In this document: in pieces, positions 48,637 to 57,774 of the stretch | How the letters are laid out: every line of letters starts with the position of its first letter | Position numbering within the stretch: position 1 is the first letter of the stretch | From: Brachionus rotundiformis | Taxonomy: Eukaryota > Rotifera > Eurotatoria > Ploima > Brachionidae | Direction: 5' to 3' | Length of the DNA: 64,000 bases | Assembly (NCBI GenBank): GCA_016802295.1 | Contig: JAESIW010000118.1 | Span: 1,614,928 to 1,678,927 of the forward strand | Notes under the pieces: model-generated | The model's database searches: none | Seen by the model: only the letters and a program-made list of their open reading frames with translations | What the model was told of the DNA's origin: nothing | Program-made: the position numbers and the translations under genes

Positions 48637-50712
48637 TTAAATTTTATTTTTCAATTTGGATTCTTTTTCTTTAACAGTATTAATGACCAAACATTCGAGC
48701 ACACTATTCTCCCTCAGTCTTGGTCTAATCGAGTCCATAATTTCGATTGCATTCGGAATTTGTTTTATTATTTCAATTAAAAATTTTATAATTCTGTAGA
48801 AATATTTTTTTCTAGATTTTTTGTCCCATAAACTTATCGGATTGATAAGAATAAATGTCTCTATGAAAATAAAAAAATCGCCTATATTCATCAAATCATT
48901 GACTTTTTTGTCATGTGGTAAATGCTTGAGAAACAAATAGACTCTAATGTCCAAAAATCTAATCAATTCATTTAAAAAATTTTCTGAGAAAGATAAATTC
49001 TCAACTGGATGGAAATTATTTACCACATCGGACAAAAGCTCGAACAGAGCTTGAAATCCGTTGGTGGCATCGTATTTGGCAAACAAGTAGTTGATGGTCA
49101 AGTAAAGTTTATTAATCAGTAGACCATCTATTTTCTCATACTCTTGGTTACTGGTCAAATCTAAAAATGCAAATAGGATAAATTTAAAATATGACTTTTC
49201 ACATTTTGAACCAATGTTTAAATCAAAAACCAAATTGAGTGCGTCAATTAAAAGATCTAAAAATTCATAATTAATAAAAGAATGTGAATCAAATATTTCA
49301 ATAATTAATAATTGAATTTTTTTAACTATCGAATAAATAATAATATTAACAAATGAATCAATGAATTCACACTTTCTTCCATTGACTAGGAAAAATTCAA
49401 TATTAATTAGATTTAAAATTGCTATATCAACATCTTCATGGAAAAGATTTCTAACACTTGTCTCAAAATGAGCAGTATTGGTAAATACAAACGGATCAAG
49501 CTGTTCAATTCTGATTTTTAGATTTATTTCGGCTGTATTTGTTTGGTCAATTGGTTCAGGGATTAGTTCAATATCATCATCAGACAGATAGAGCTTAAGA
49601 ATATTAATAGAGTTTATTTTGGCGTTTGCCAATGCTTCTAGGGATTTTTTGCCAGCATCGCTTGAATTCTTGTCCTTAAAAAATTTGGACAAATTAACCA
49701 CAACTCGTCTATGGTCCAGACTTTCCAAACCAAAAAAGCTAATTAGATAATTTAGTTGGTCTATGCACACTAAATTAAATTCATTTAAATCATTTTTATT
49801 CATTAAATCAATAATTATGTCACAGCATCTGGACACATTAGTCGAATGAGCCACCAATTTAAATATGCCTGAGACTGCTTTTCGGACAACAGGTCTCGGA
49901 TCGCACAGTTTTCTCAACAAATAGGGCAAAAAATAGTACAACTCATGTCCAACTAAGAAATAGCTATTCTCTCTCAATAAATGAAACAATTCAGACATAA
50001 AGTCCAATACTTTATAAACTACCAAAGGATTTTTTTTTATAAGCATTAGGATGCTCCACTTTAAAATTAAATCCAAATTTTCCACTATTAAATTAAGCTT
50101 GGTCAAGTTTTCTTTAAGCGAGTTAAAAATTTCCAATTTGTACCGATAATCATTTGAAAATAGATAATAAATGGCACCATTTTCAAAATTTTGTTCCATT
50201 TGTTTCTTAAGCTGAAAATTAAATTCATTTTTTCTAATTCTCAATTCCCATTTTAAAATTTTTCCCTCTAATTCGGCTTCAAGTCTGTCTTTTTTGGCAG
50301 AGCCTGATTCCACAATCATTTGTTCATAATTTTCTATTTCTGTTATGTAGCCTTGATTAATGTAGGTTAAAATATTTTGCGTAGACTCGCTAAATGTCAC
50401 TGGACAGATATTGTTGAGCTTAAAAGTTTGTTCTGTATAGTCGAAATACCCTGAAGTGAATTGCATACCTTTGGCTTTCTTGCTCATGTAATCCATCATT
50501 GATAGGATATCTTGTTCAATGCTTGGATAGCATATGGACAAATGGTTCAATTTGGTTGCACATGTCATAAAATGGTTTATGCCCAATAAGTATTCACCAA
50601 TTGCATCTTGCACATTGGTTTTTTCTAATTTTTTACCTGTTTTAACATTGAACACCGCTGAATGGAACAATTTTTTTAAATCTTCGTCTATGCGAATGTC
50701 CTTTAAAATCAT
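48637..50712 (-). CDS. XMAP215/CKAP5-like protein, single exon, TOG4-TOG5 only
   Basis: XMAP215 proteins use arrays of five TOG domains to load tubulin at microtubule plus ends. This gene, from ATG at 50712 to a TAA at 48637, has no intron and about 691 residues. A linker resembles the one before TOG4 (KILKWELRIRKNEFNFQL aligns with vertebrate VLKWNFTTPRDEYIEQL). TOG4 follows (LDLILKWSILMLIKKNP, YFLPYLLRKLCDPRPVVRKAV), then the acidic linker and a TOG5-like helical region. TOG1-3 and the long linkers are missing, and nothing that could encode them lies upstream before the PPP1R36-like gene. Among neighbours with many introns, the lack of any intron suggests a retrocopy or a lineage-specific truncated paralogue. 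The open frame is intact, so it may be functional. Confidence 0.7.
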   Translation of the reverse strand: MILKDIRIDEDLKKLFHSAVFNVKTGKKLEKTNVQDAIGEYLLGINHFMTCATKLNHLSICYPSIEQDILSMMDYMSKKAKGMQFTSGYFDYTEQTFKLNNICPVTFSESTQNILTYINQGYITEIENYEQMIVESGSAKKDRLEAELEGKILKWELRIRKNEFNFQLKKQMEQNFENGAIYYLFSNDYRYKLEIFNSLKENLTKLNLIVENLDLILKWSILMLIKKNPLVVYKVLDFMSELFHLLRENSYFLVGHELYYFLPYLLRKLCDPRPVVRKAVSGIFKLVAHSTNVSRCCDIIIDLMNKNDLNEFNLVCIDQLNYLISFFGLESLDHRRVVVNLSKFFKDKNSSDAGKKSLEALANAKINSINILKLYLSDDDIELIPEPIDQTNTAEINLKIRIEQLDPFVFTNTAHFETSVRNLFHEDVDIAILNLINIEFFLVNGRKCEFIDSFVNIIIYSIVKKIQLLIIEIFDSHSFINYEFLDLLIDALNLVFDLNIGSKCEKSYFKFILFAFLDLTSNQEYEKIDGLLINKLYLTINYLFAKYDATNGFQALFELLSDVVNNFHPVENLSFSENFLNELIRFLDIRVYLFLKHLPHDKKVNDLMNIGDFFIFIETFILINPISLWDKKSRKKYFYRIIKFLIEIIKQIPNAIEIMDSIRPRLRENSVLECLVINTVKEKESKLKNKI

Positions 50713-51118
50713 CACTATTATGTATATATATATATATATATTTATTTATTTTATTCAATAAAAAAAATATTTAAAAAAAAAACATATATATATATTTATT
50801 TTATTTTTATTTATTTGCATTTTATTTTAAATTATCTAAGCAATATGTTTCCAAGTTTAAATCTTCTGAAATGGTTAATAAAGACTATAAGTGTTGAGTG
50901 AATATGGTCGAAATTGGATTAAATTTCTCTCTCAAGTAATCAATTAAAGCCAAAAAAAAACTATAAAGTCATTTATATTACCATGGAAACTTTAATTATT
51001 CTCTTTTTTAAGCATTAAAATTAAAAATTAAAAGTTACATTAAAAATAATTTGAATATTTTTAGTTTATAAAGTCTAAAGCTGGTTATCTGCTTTTGCTG
51101 ATACATATAGTCGCATAA
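50713..51118. promoter_or_regulatory. Divergent spacer, likely two promoters
   Basis: 406 bases between the starts of the single-exon XMAP215-like gene (minus) and the PPP1R36-like gene (plus). It contains (TA)n tracts at about 50720-50741 and 50784-50796. A bidirectional promoter is a reasonable inference; no defined element is seen. If the XMAP215-like gene were a retrocopy it might have captured this promoter. Confidence 0.4.
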
Positions 51119-53063
51119 ATGTCAGCTAATATAAAAGATAAGTCAGAAAAAGAAGAAGTAAGATAATTAAGATAGTAATAGATCCGATTTTTGATTTTTC
51201 TTTAGGGCAAGGGGGTTCCTTTGGGCGTAAAATGGGAATGGGACGAAGATAAAAAACGTCTAGTGTTCAAGTTTAATAGAGTTAAAATTTATTATTTTTT
51301 ATCTAATTTTTATTTTAAGAAACTTGATGATAAATGACAAAAAGGATTTTTATGATCGAACCAAAAAAAACACTGATGAAAAAATTGATCTAAGATCCGG
51401 TGTACCTAGACTAATTATACAAAATAGCGACAAATATGAGGGAAAAAGCGAAGTTCGAAAAGTAGCTAATTTAGTCATAACCATAAACGACGTGAAAAGT
51501 AATTGACTTTTAAAAGGTAAATAAAAATTTGTATAATTTTTTTGCCAAATTAAATTAGATGCTGCATTATATATGCTGTCAAAACGCTATTATATACCTG
51601 TAGAATTCGAAAAATATTTCAAGTAATTAATTATTAATTAAAAACAAATAAAATTTTTATTATCTAATTTAATAATTTAGTGATCCAAAATCAAGACCAA
51701 GTTTTGAATATTTTCTGCTCAATTTGGCAAATTATTTTCATTGGTTTTTCGAAGCAATCGACTCAAAAATTCTGATTAACCCGATGTGCATGTAATTTGA
51801 AAATAAAATTCCAATTTTCTTTAATAATTAATTCTAATTTTAATTAATTGATAAGCGAGAGAAGTCCAGAAGAGAAGAGGAGAATAGATAAGGCAGAAAA
51901 TATGATTGCCATAACTCTTAAGTCTTTGGCAAGAAGTTATTGCACAATAATTCTTGGCCTTGGCTCTGAAGAATATCATCATATGAATGCTGGAAAGTAA
52001 GAAAAAAATTAAAAATATTTTTTATTAATCTTTATTATTATTATCATTTTAACAGAAATAGAGTGTCAAGTGGATTCAAAGATCGAGGTCTTTATGAGGT
52101 ACTGTCAAAACAAAACTTTTAAATTAATCAAATTAAACTTATATTTTTTTATTCTAGACTTTATATCCATTCTGTATATTTTTTGTCTGGATTACTTTTA
52201 AACGAAGGGACTATGAGCTGATTAGAACAGAGATTGGTCGCTTATTGAGGTCCAATTCGTTTAATAGTGAGATACGGGTGGAAAGTATCCTGGAAGAAGG
52301 TACATTAGAATTTATTTTATATCATTTAAATAATTTTTGTCATTTAGAAAATAGAAAACCGAATCAAATGGAAAAGCCCGCGAACCAAAAAGAGACAATT
52401 TTGAACAGATTTCAAGAGAATAAAAATCTTTTACATGAATTTAAATCAAAAATTAAGTAATTGCTATAGAAAAATTTAAATAAAAGTAAATAATAAAATA
52501 TCATAGAAAAAAATCTGCAACTGTTGCACTAGCACAGCGCTCACCAGCTTTGGTTTCAATTTTACCAAGACCAGAAGAAACTAGTAAACATTTGTTTAAT
52601 AGAAAAGGCGAATCTCTCAAGTGACTTATCAATATCAATAAGAATTTAGTAGAAGATAATTTTTTGATTTAAAAAATTTAGAGCACGGATTAATGAAGAT
52701 GAGGATGACGAAGAAGATGGAGAGAATATTGGTTTAATTCAGGAGTAAATTTTAGCTAAAATTTATCTATTGTTATCTGTAGAAAAAATTTAGAATTGGC
52801 TTAATCGGTCAACCGATGAAATTTTACCATGAAAAAACTTTGGCTGTTTTGGGAAATAACGAAGAAGACAGAGAAGTTTCAAAAAAGTAAGCAAAATTAA
52901 TCTTCTAATAAAAAACTAATTATTTTTAAACTAAGCAATGATCCAGAAGACCACGATTTGATAACTAGTAAATTACAATTATCTTTTCAATCAAATTTTG
53001 AAATTAAAAAAATTTTTAAAAGATACTCAACAATCAGAGGGAGATGAACCAACCGAAGAATAA
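51119..53063 (+). CDS. PPP1R36: PPP1R36-like protein
   Basis: In vertebrates PPP1R36 is a PP1-binding, testis-enriched protein thought to act in spermatogenesis. ATG 51119 begins about ten short exons with introns of about 45-60 nt. Conserved blocks as I recall them for the family: EDKKRLVFK, LSKRYYIPVEFEKYF, FLLNLANYFHWFFE, MIAITLKSLARSYCTIILG, MNAGKNRVSSGFKDRGLYE, TLYPFCIFFVWITFKRRDYE, EIGRLLRSNSFN, and a late block IGLIGQPMKFYHEKTLAVL. The tail is acidic and ends at TAA 53061. Neighbours include two PP1-docking ankyrin genes within 9 kb. Identification rests on the EIGRLLRS-type block and overall order and would need a profile search. I do not see an unambiguous RVxF motif. Confidence 0.68.
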
Positions 53064-53107
53064 GTCTTTTTGTTCAAAATTTAAATTTATTTTTTATTTT
53101 TTTGTAA

Positions 53108-53271
53108 ATAAAATTTAAAATGATTTAATAATTAGAAAAAAAATTCGCCCGATAAGGGGCTCGAACCCTTGGCCTTGAGATTAAAAGTCTCACGCTCTAC
53201 CGACTGAGCTAACCGGGCCTGTGCTAGCAAGGCAGAAAATTAATCATAATCTTTTTATATTTAGAATAGCC
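53108..53271. repeat. Duplicated unit around tRNA-Lys, copy 1
   Basis: This stretch (tRNA-Lys plus about 40 bases on one side and 50 on the other) recurs nearly unchanged at 53966-54129. The duplication therefore included flanking sequence, not just the tRNA. Part of the upstream flank also recurs beyond the third tRNA (54940-55070). Confidence 0.8.
53146..53218 (-). tRNA. tRNA-Lys (UUU), copy 1
   Basis: 73-base cloverleaf on the minus strand: GCCCGGT acceptor, GCTC/GAGC D stem, anticodon TTT in the loop CTTTTAA, T stem AGGGG-type pairing, discriminator G. Identical over all 73 bases to the copies at 54005 and 54846. Confidence 0.93.
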
Positions 53272-53444
53272 AAGCATTTTCTGTTTAAATTTTAATTAAA
53301 AATATTTTTCCTGTGATCTAATTAATAAATATTCTTGCTATTTAGAGTAAAATTTTTGGGTTAAATATTTTTTAAAAGCTAATTAAAATTAGATTTTTTA
53401 TCAGTATTTAATGAGACTATCTATTATTTAAAATTCTAACAAAG

Positions 53445-53924
53445 ATGTTTAAAATTTTTGTAATTGTAGCTTTGTATGTTTATTCATCTGATTGTTTAAC
53501 TGTACAGCAGGCTGAGAAAAATCCATTACAAGCTTACGTCCTGACTGACCAAAATGGCCAAGTTGTCCCTATTTCTGGCGTCCGAATCGGACCTTTGGAT
53601 TTAAACTATGTCACTCCACAAATGCTAAAAAGAATCGGTATCCAAGAGAACTTGATGAAAAAATTCGAGCCTTACATGAAAGTCAAAGGTGAGGAGGCCA
53701 AAAAGCTGCTTGAACAAAAGCCTTTGAAATTAACTCAAGAAGAATACGACCAATTGAGCCAAGAGGCTCTCAATTTTATCAATAAACAATTTTCTCAAAT
53801 CCCTGGTCCATTGAAGCAAAATGTAGCCATAATGCAGATCAGACAACTAGCAGAACAAAAAGAATGGCCTCAATTTTTGGTAAGACTGTCTCAGCTATTA
53901 CAGAGATTCCAAATCAGTGGTTAA
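53445..53924 (+). CDS. Secreted protein of the pesticin C-terminal/T4-lysozyme-like family, copy A
   Basis: 159 residues, one exon. A clear signal peptide (MFKIFVIVALYVYSSDC) precedes a compact domain. It has the layout of the phage-lysozyme-like pesticin C-terminal family: a short helix with Glu24, Y31-V, a turn, SGVRIG (SGVTIG in bacteria), DL, PYMKVKGEEAKKLL, and KPLKLTQEE. The family degrades peptidoglycan. The Glu is seven residues before Tyr31, as in T4 lysozyme, but the usual Thr of SGVTIG is Arg47, and the C-terminal half seems shortened. Activity is therefore doubtful. Relatives are mainly bacterial and phage, so acquisition from bacteria is possible, though the gene now has a eukaryotic setting. 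Near-identical to copy C. Confidence 0.55.
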   Translation: MFKIFVIVALYVYSSDCLTVQQAEKNPLQAYVLTDQNGQVVPISGVRIGPLDLNYVTPQMLKRIGIQENLMKKFEPYMKVKGEEAKKLLEQKPLKLTQEEYDQLSQEALNFINKQFSQIPGPLKQNVAIMQIRQLAEQKEWPQFLVRLSQLLQRFQISG

Positions 53925-53965
53925 ATTAATTTAGATATTTCTTTTAATAAAATAAAAGTTATTTA

Positions 53966-54129
53966 AATAAAATTTAAAATGATTTAATAATTAGAAAAAA
54001 AATTCGCCCGATAAGGGGCTCGAACCCTTGGCCTTGAGATTAAAAGTCTCACGCTCTACCGACTGAGCTAACCGGGCCTGTGCTAGCAAGGCAGAAAATT
54101 AATCATAATCTTTTTAAATTTAGAATAGC
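53966..54129. repeat. Duplicated unit around tRNA-Lys, copy 2
   Basis: Second copy of the unit at 53108. It lies between lysozyme-like copies A and B and carries the second tRNA-Lys. The match is almost perfect, so the duplication is recent. Confidence 0.8.
54005..54077 (-). tRNA. tRNA-Lys (UUU), copy 2
   Basis: Same 73-base cloverleaf as copy 1 without a single change, on the minus strand between lysozyme-like genes A and B. Confidence 0.93.
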
Positions 54130-54182
54130 TTCTATATATAATTTCTTTTAAAATAGAAATTAAAATATCTTTAATGTAAAAA

Positions 54183-54746
54183 ATGAGAGCTCTTTTTTAT
54201 GCTTTTTACTTTATTTTTACAGCTTTAGTTGCCAATTCTTTGACTCTGGAGAGAGCAAGAATGAATTCATATCAAGGATATGTTCTTACCGATGATGAGA
54301 ATAAGGTCATAGGAGAAAGCGGTGTTAGAATTGGGCCATTGGATTTAAGACACTTAACACCAGAGTTAATGGAAAAAATCGGTCTTGGGCCAGAATTGGT
54401 AGAACTTCTAAGACCTTATACTCAAATTCATGGGGAAAATGCCTTATCCTTAATAAAAGGAAAGCCATTCAGGCTTACTCGTGAACAATATGAAACTTTG
54501 GAATCGAGAATGAAAAGTTTTTATTGCCAAATATACGATAGTCTGCCTCCTGACCAAAAAAATGATCCAACTGTAAAATAAATTTTTTTATTGTCATTAA
54601 AATAAAAAATTTTCTAGGTTAAAAAATTAGAAGAACTTTCCCAGGAAGGAAATTGGCCGGAATTTCTAAATTTAGCATCTAAATTTTTCAATGCCCCAAG
54701 AATTATGGTTCGAGGAAGTTTGCAGACTGTCAGTCCAATTGTTTAA
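54183..54746 (+). CDS. Secreted lysozyme-like family, copy B, with intron and diverged catalytic Glu
   Basis: About 173 residues in two exons, with a hydrophobic N-terminal signal (ALFYAFYFIFTALVA). It keeps SGVRIG, RHLTPELMEKIGL, RPYTQIHGENAL and PFRLTREQ from the family. The position that holds Glu in copies A and C (seven before the Tyr of GYV) is Arg26, so this copy probably lacks lysozyme catalysis. A 45-nt intron (54573-54617) separates the last part (WPEFLNLASKF). Copies A and C carry the same segment without an intron. Copy B is much more diverged and is probably the oldest of the three, or under different selection. Confidence 0.52.
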
Positions 54747-54845
54747 TAAATTAAAAAATTTAATTAAATAAATAAAATTCTTTTTAGTTTGACTAATAAA
54801 TTTTTTTTTTTTATATATTTTTGAAAATATTGTTCTAAAAAATTT

Positions 54846-54918
54846 CGCCCGATAAGGGGCTCGAACCCTTGGCCTTGAGATTAAAAGTCTCACGCTCTAC
54901 CGACTGAGCTAACCGGGC
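54846..54918 (-). tRNA. tRNA-Lys (UUU), copy 3
   Basis: Third identical 73-base copy, just before lysozyme-like gene C. Only its downstream-side flank differs from copies 1 and 2. Confidence 0.93.
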
Positions 54919-55085
54919 CGGTGCTTCTAAAACAGTTTAAATTTTAATTAAAAATATTTTTTGCATTAATCTAATTAATAAAAATTCTTGCTATTTAGAC
55001 TAAAATTTTTGGGTTAAATATTTTTTAAATTAGATTTTTTATCAGTATTTAATGAGACAATCTATTCTTTAAAATTCGAACAAAG

Positions 55086-55550
55086 ATGTTTAAAATTTTT
55101 TTAATTTTAGCTTTGTATGTCTATTCATCTGATTGTCTAACTGTACAACAGGCTGAGAAAAATCCATTACAAGGCTACGTCCTGACTGACCAAAATGGCC
55201 AAGTTGACCCTATTTCTGGTGTCCGAATTGGACCTTTTGATTTAAACTATGTCACTTCGAAAAAGTTAAAGAGAATCGGTATCCAAGAGAACTTGATGAA
55301 AAAATTCGAGCCTTACATGAAAGTCAAAGGTGAGGAGGCCAAAAAGCTGCTTGAACAAAAGCCTTTGAAATTAACTCAAGAAGAATATAATCATTTGAGC
55401 AGAGAGGCTCTGAATTCTATCAATAAACAATTTTCTCAAATCCCTGATCCGATGAAGAAGAATGAAGTCATAATGCAAGTTAAACAACTAGCTCAGCAAA
55501 AAGATTGGCCTCGATTTTTGGTAAGACTGTCTCAGCTATTAGTGGACTAA
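55086..55550 (+). CDS. Secreted lysozyme-like family, copy C
   Basis: 154 residues, one exon, about 85 per cent identical to copy A by eye, with the same signal peptide pattern and about 110 bases of similar upstream sequence. It keeps Glu24 and Tyr31 and has Arg47 in SGVRIG, like A. Substitutions fall mainly outside the core. Loss of the last five residues relative to A. The pair A/C reflects a recent duplication with the tRNA-Lys gene. Confidence 0.55.
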   Translation: MFKIFLILALYVYSSDCLTVQQAEKNPLQGYVLTDQNGQVDPISGVRIGPFDLNYVTSKKLKRIGIQENLMKKFEPYMKVKGEEAKKLLEQKPLKLTQEEYNHLSREALNSINKQFSQIPDPMKKNEVIMQVKQLAQQKDWPRFLVRLSQLLVD

Positions 55551-55895
55551 TTAATTTAGATATTTCTTACAATAAAATAAAAATGATTTAAATAAAATTT
55601 TTTTTTTTTAATCATACTACTGTATATTTTAAAGTCAGTCAATTCTGTATATTTTTAATAAGAAAAAATACATGTCAGTACTAAAATTGTGTTAAAATAT
55701 CCTGCAAAAATCTTTATTTAAATTAGGTCTTGAGCCTTTAATAAAGATGTTATAAAATGCACATATCGAATGGCAACAAATTCCTAAAACATGAATAAAT
55801 TAATATTAATTGATATATATATAATTATAGAGTTTTTAAGGTGTGTTCATTCAAAATAAAATTTTAAATTTTCAAAATAAAATCTGATAAAAAAA
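55551..55895. other. Intergenic
   Basis: AT-rich spacer between lysozyme-like copy C and WRAP73. No feature seen. Confidence 0.5.
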
Positions 55896-57618
55896 ATGAA
55901 TTTTTCTGATTTATTCAAACAAACTAATCAGATATGTGAATATTCGCCAAATGGAAAGTATTTGGCAAATGTGGTTCAATTCAGACTTATTATCAGAGAT
56001 CTGAACACTCTCGAAATAGTCAACATGTACACATGTCTGGACACAATTAATTACATTGAAGTATTGGTTCTAAAAATTGATACCAACATAATTTGTCTAA
56101 ATAATTTTATCTAGTGGTCAAAAGATTCTGATTTTATACTTTGTTGTTTGAATAAAAGAAACATTATACAAGTTTTTTCAATGGAAAATCCCGATTGGAA
56201 ATGCAAAATAGATGAAGGATCAGCTGGCCTAGCTCGGGCAAACTGGAGTCCCGACTCAAGGCACATATTAACCACATCTGACTTTCATGTACCATTTTTC
56301 AATCAATTTTTTTTAGTTAATAGTAAATTTTATCTAGCTAAGAATTACCATTTGGTCCCTAATGAACAAAAGTGTATCCTATATGAAGTATCCTAAAAAC
56401 ATACCTAAATGCTACGATTTTACTCTTGACGGCAAATACATGCTCCTAGCTGAGAGACGCGACTGCAAAGACTATTGTAGCATTTTTTCCTGTGATTCTT
56501 GGCAATTACTCAAAGTAAATGTCCCAAAAATATAGTTTAGGATTAATTTTTTGGCTTTGTAGCACTTTGAAGTGGAAACAGATGACTTGGAGGGTATTTG
56601 CTGGTCTCCTAATGGAAATGTTTTTGCTATTTGGGATTCACCACTTGATGTAATTAAAAAAATCAATTTATTTTATTCTTATTTTAAACATTTTTTACAG
56701 TACAAAGTTTTAGTTTATAACACCGATGGTCTTTGTATGAGTAAATTTCAGCCTTATAAGTGGTCACTGGGGGTCAAGACAGTTTGCTGGTCACCCAACT
56801 GTCAATTGCTTTGTATTGGCAGCTTTGACTCCAAGGTTAGACTCTTGAATCACATTACTTTTAAGCTCATAATGGAATTCGAGCATCCAAGCAAAATAAA
56901 TTCCAAAGATTTGGTAAATAAATGTTTTTTTTTTAAAATTAACTTTTTAATATTTTATCTATTAAGATAATTTTTAAAGAAAATGATGGAAAATTTAAAA
57001 ATAAAAAAGACATTTTGTCTACATCTATTCTAAATGAGTCAAATGTGTTAAATGAGAACGAAATATTGTCCATTTACAGCACTCCAAGCAAATGTAATTA
57101 ATTTTTTTTTAATTTTTGTAAAATATTATTTTATCTATTTAGATGAAATATATAATGGTAGTCTACAAATTGCGGCCATCAAGCCTGATTTGGATAAGCC
57201 AAATCCTAAAATGGGCATTAGTTCTATACAGTTTAGTTTTGATAATCGTTTTATGCTCACTCGGAACGATTCAATGCCCAACATTCTATGGATTTGGGAT
57301 ATGAAAAAATTTAAATTAACAAATGTTTTGATTCAAACAATGGCAGTCAAATGTGTCAGCTGGGATCCAAGACAAAATCGTCTTGCATTGTGTACAAATA
57401 ATAATAAGATATACATGTGGAGTCCGCAAGGTTGTGTATCTGTGGAGACACCATGTGAAGCTACATTCTCCATATTGAGTTTGAAATGGAGCAAAGACGG
57501 ACAAAGTATTGCTTTGATTGGTAAAGACCATTTTTGTGTCACTTACTTACAAAACGATTCAGATGAATCAAAAAATGGATCAGATAATGCGAATAGCTCT
57601 AGTGAAAATTTAGAATAA
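55896..57618 (+). CDS. WRAP73: WRAP73 (WDR8), centrosomal WD40 protein
   Basis: WRAP73 works with SSX2IP/MSD1 at centrosomes and ciliary vesicles to anchor microtubules. ATG 55896 gives MNFSDLFKQTNQICEYSPNG, matching the human start. Then RLIIRDLNTLEI, CKIDEGSAGLARANWSPDSRH, AERRDCKDY, WSLGVKTVCWSPN, ITFKLIMEFEHPSKIN, ISSIQFSFDNRFMLTRNDSMPN and SKDGQSIALIGKDHFCV follow in family order. Short introns, some in frame, occur at about 56055-56113, 56288-56320, 56515-56560 and 56914-56980. The stop is TAA 57616. The C-terminus adds a Ser/Asn-rich tail. No break seen. Confidence 0.95.
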
Positions 57619-57774
57619 TTATTTTTTAGTTTAATTGTTTCTACCTCTTTTCTAAAAATAAAATTTCTTAATTTTTTTTTCAAAAATTATTTATAACTAT
57701 TGTTCAGTTTTGACCAGCTGATCAATTATTAAATTTAATTTTACCTTTTTTTGATAAAATAAATAGTCTAGATA

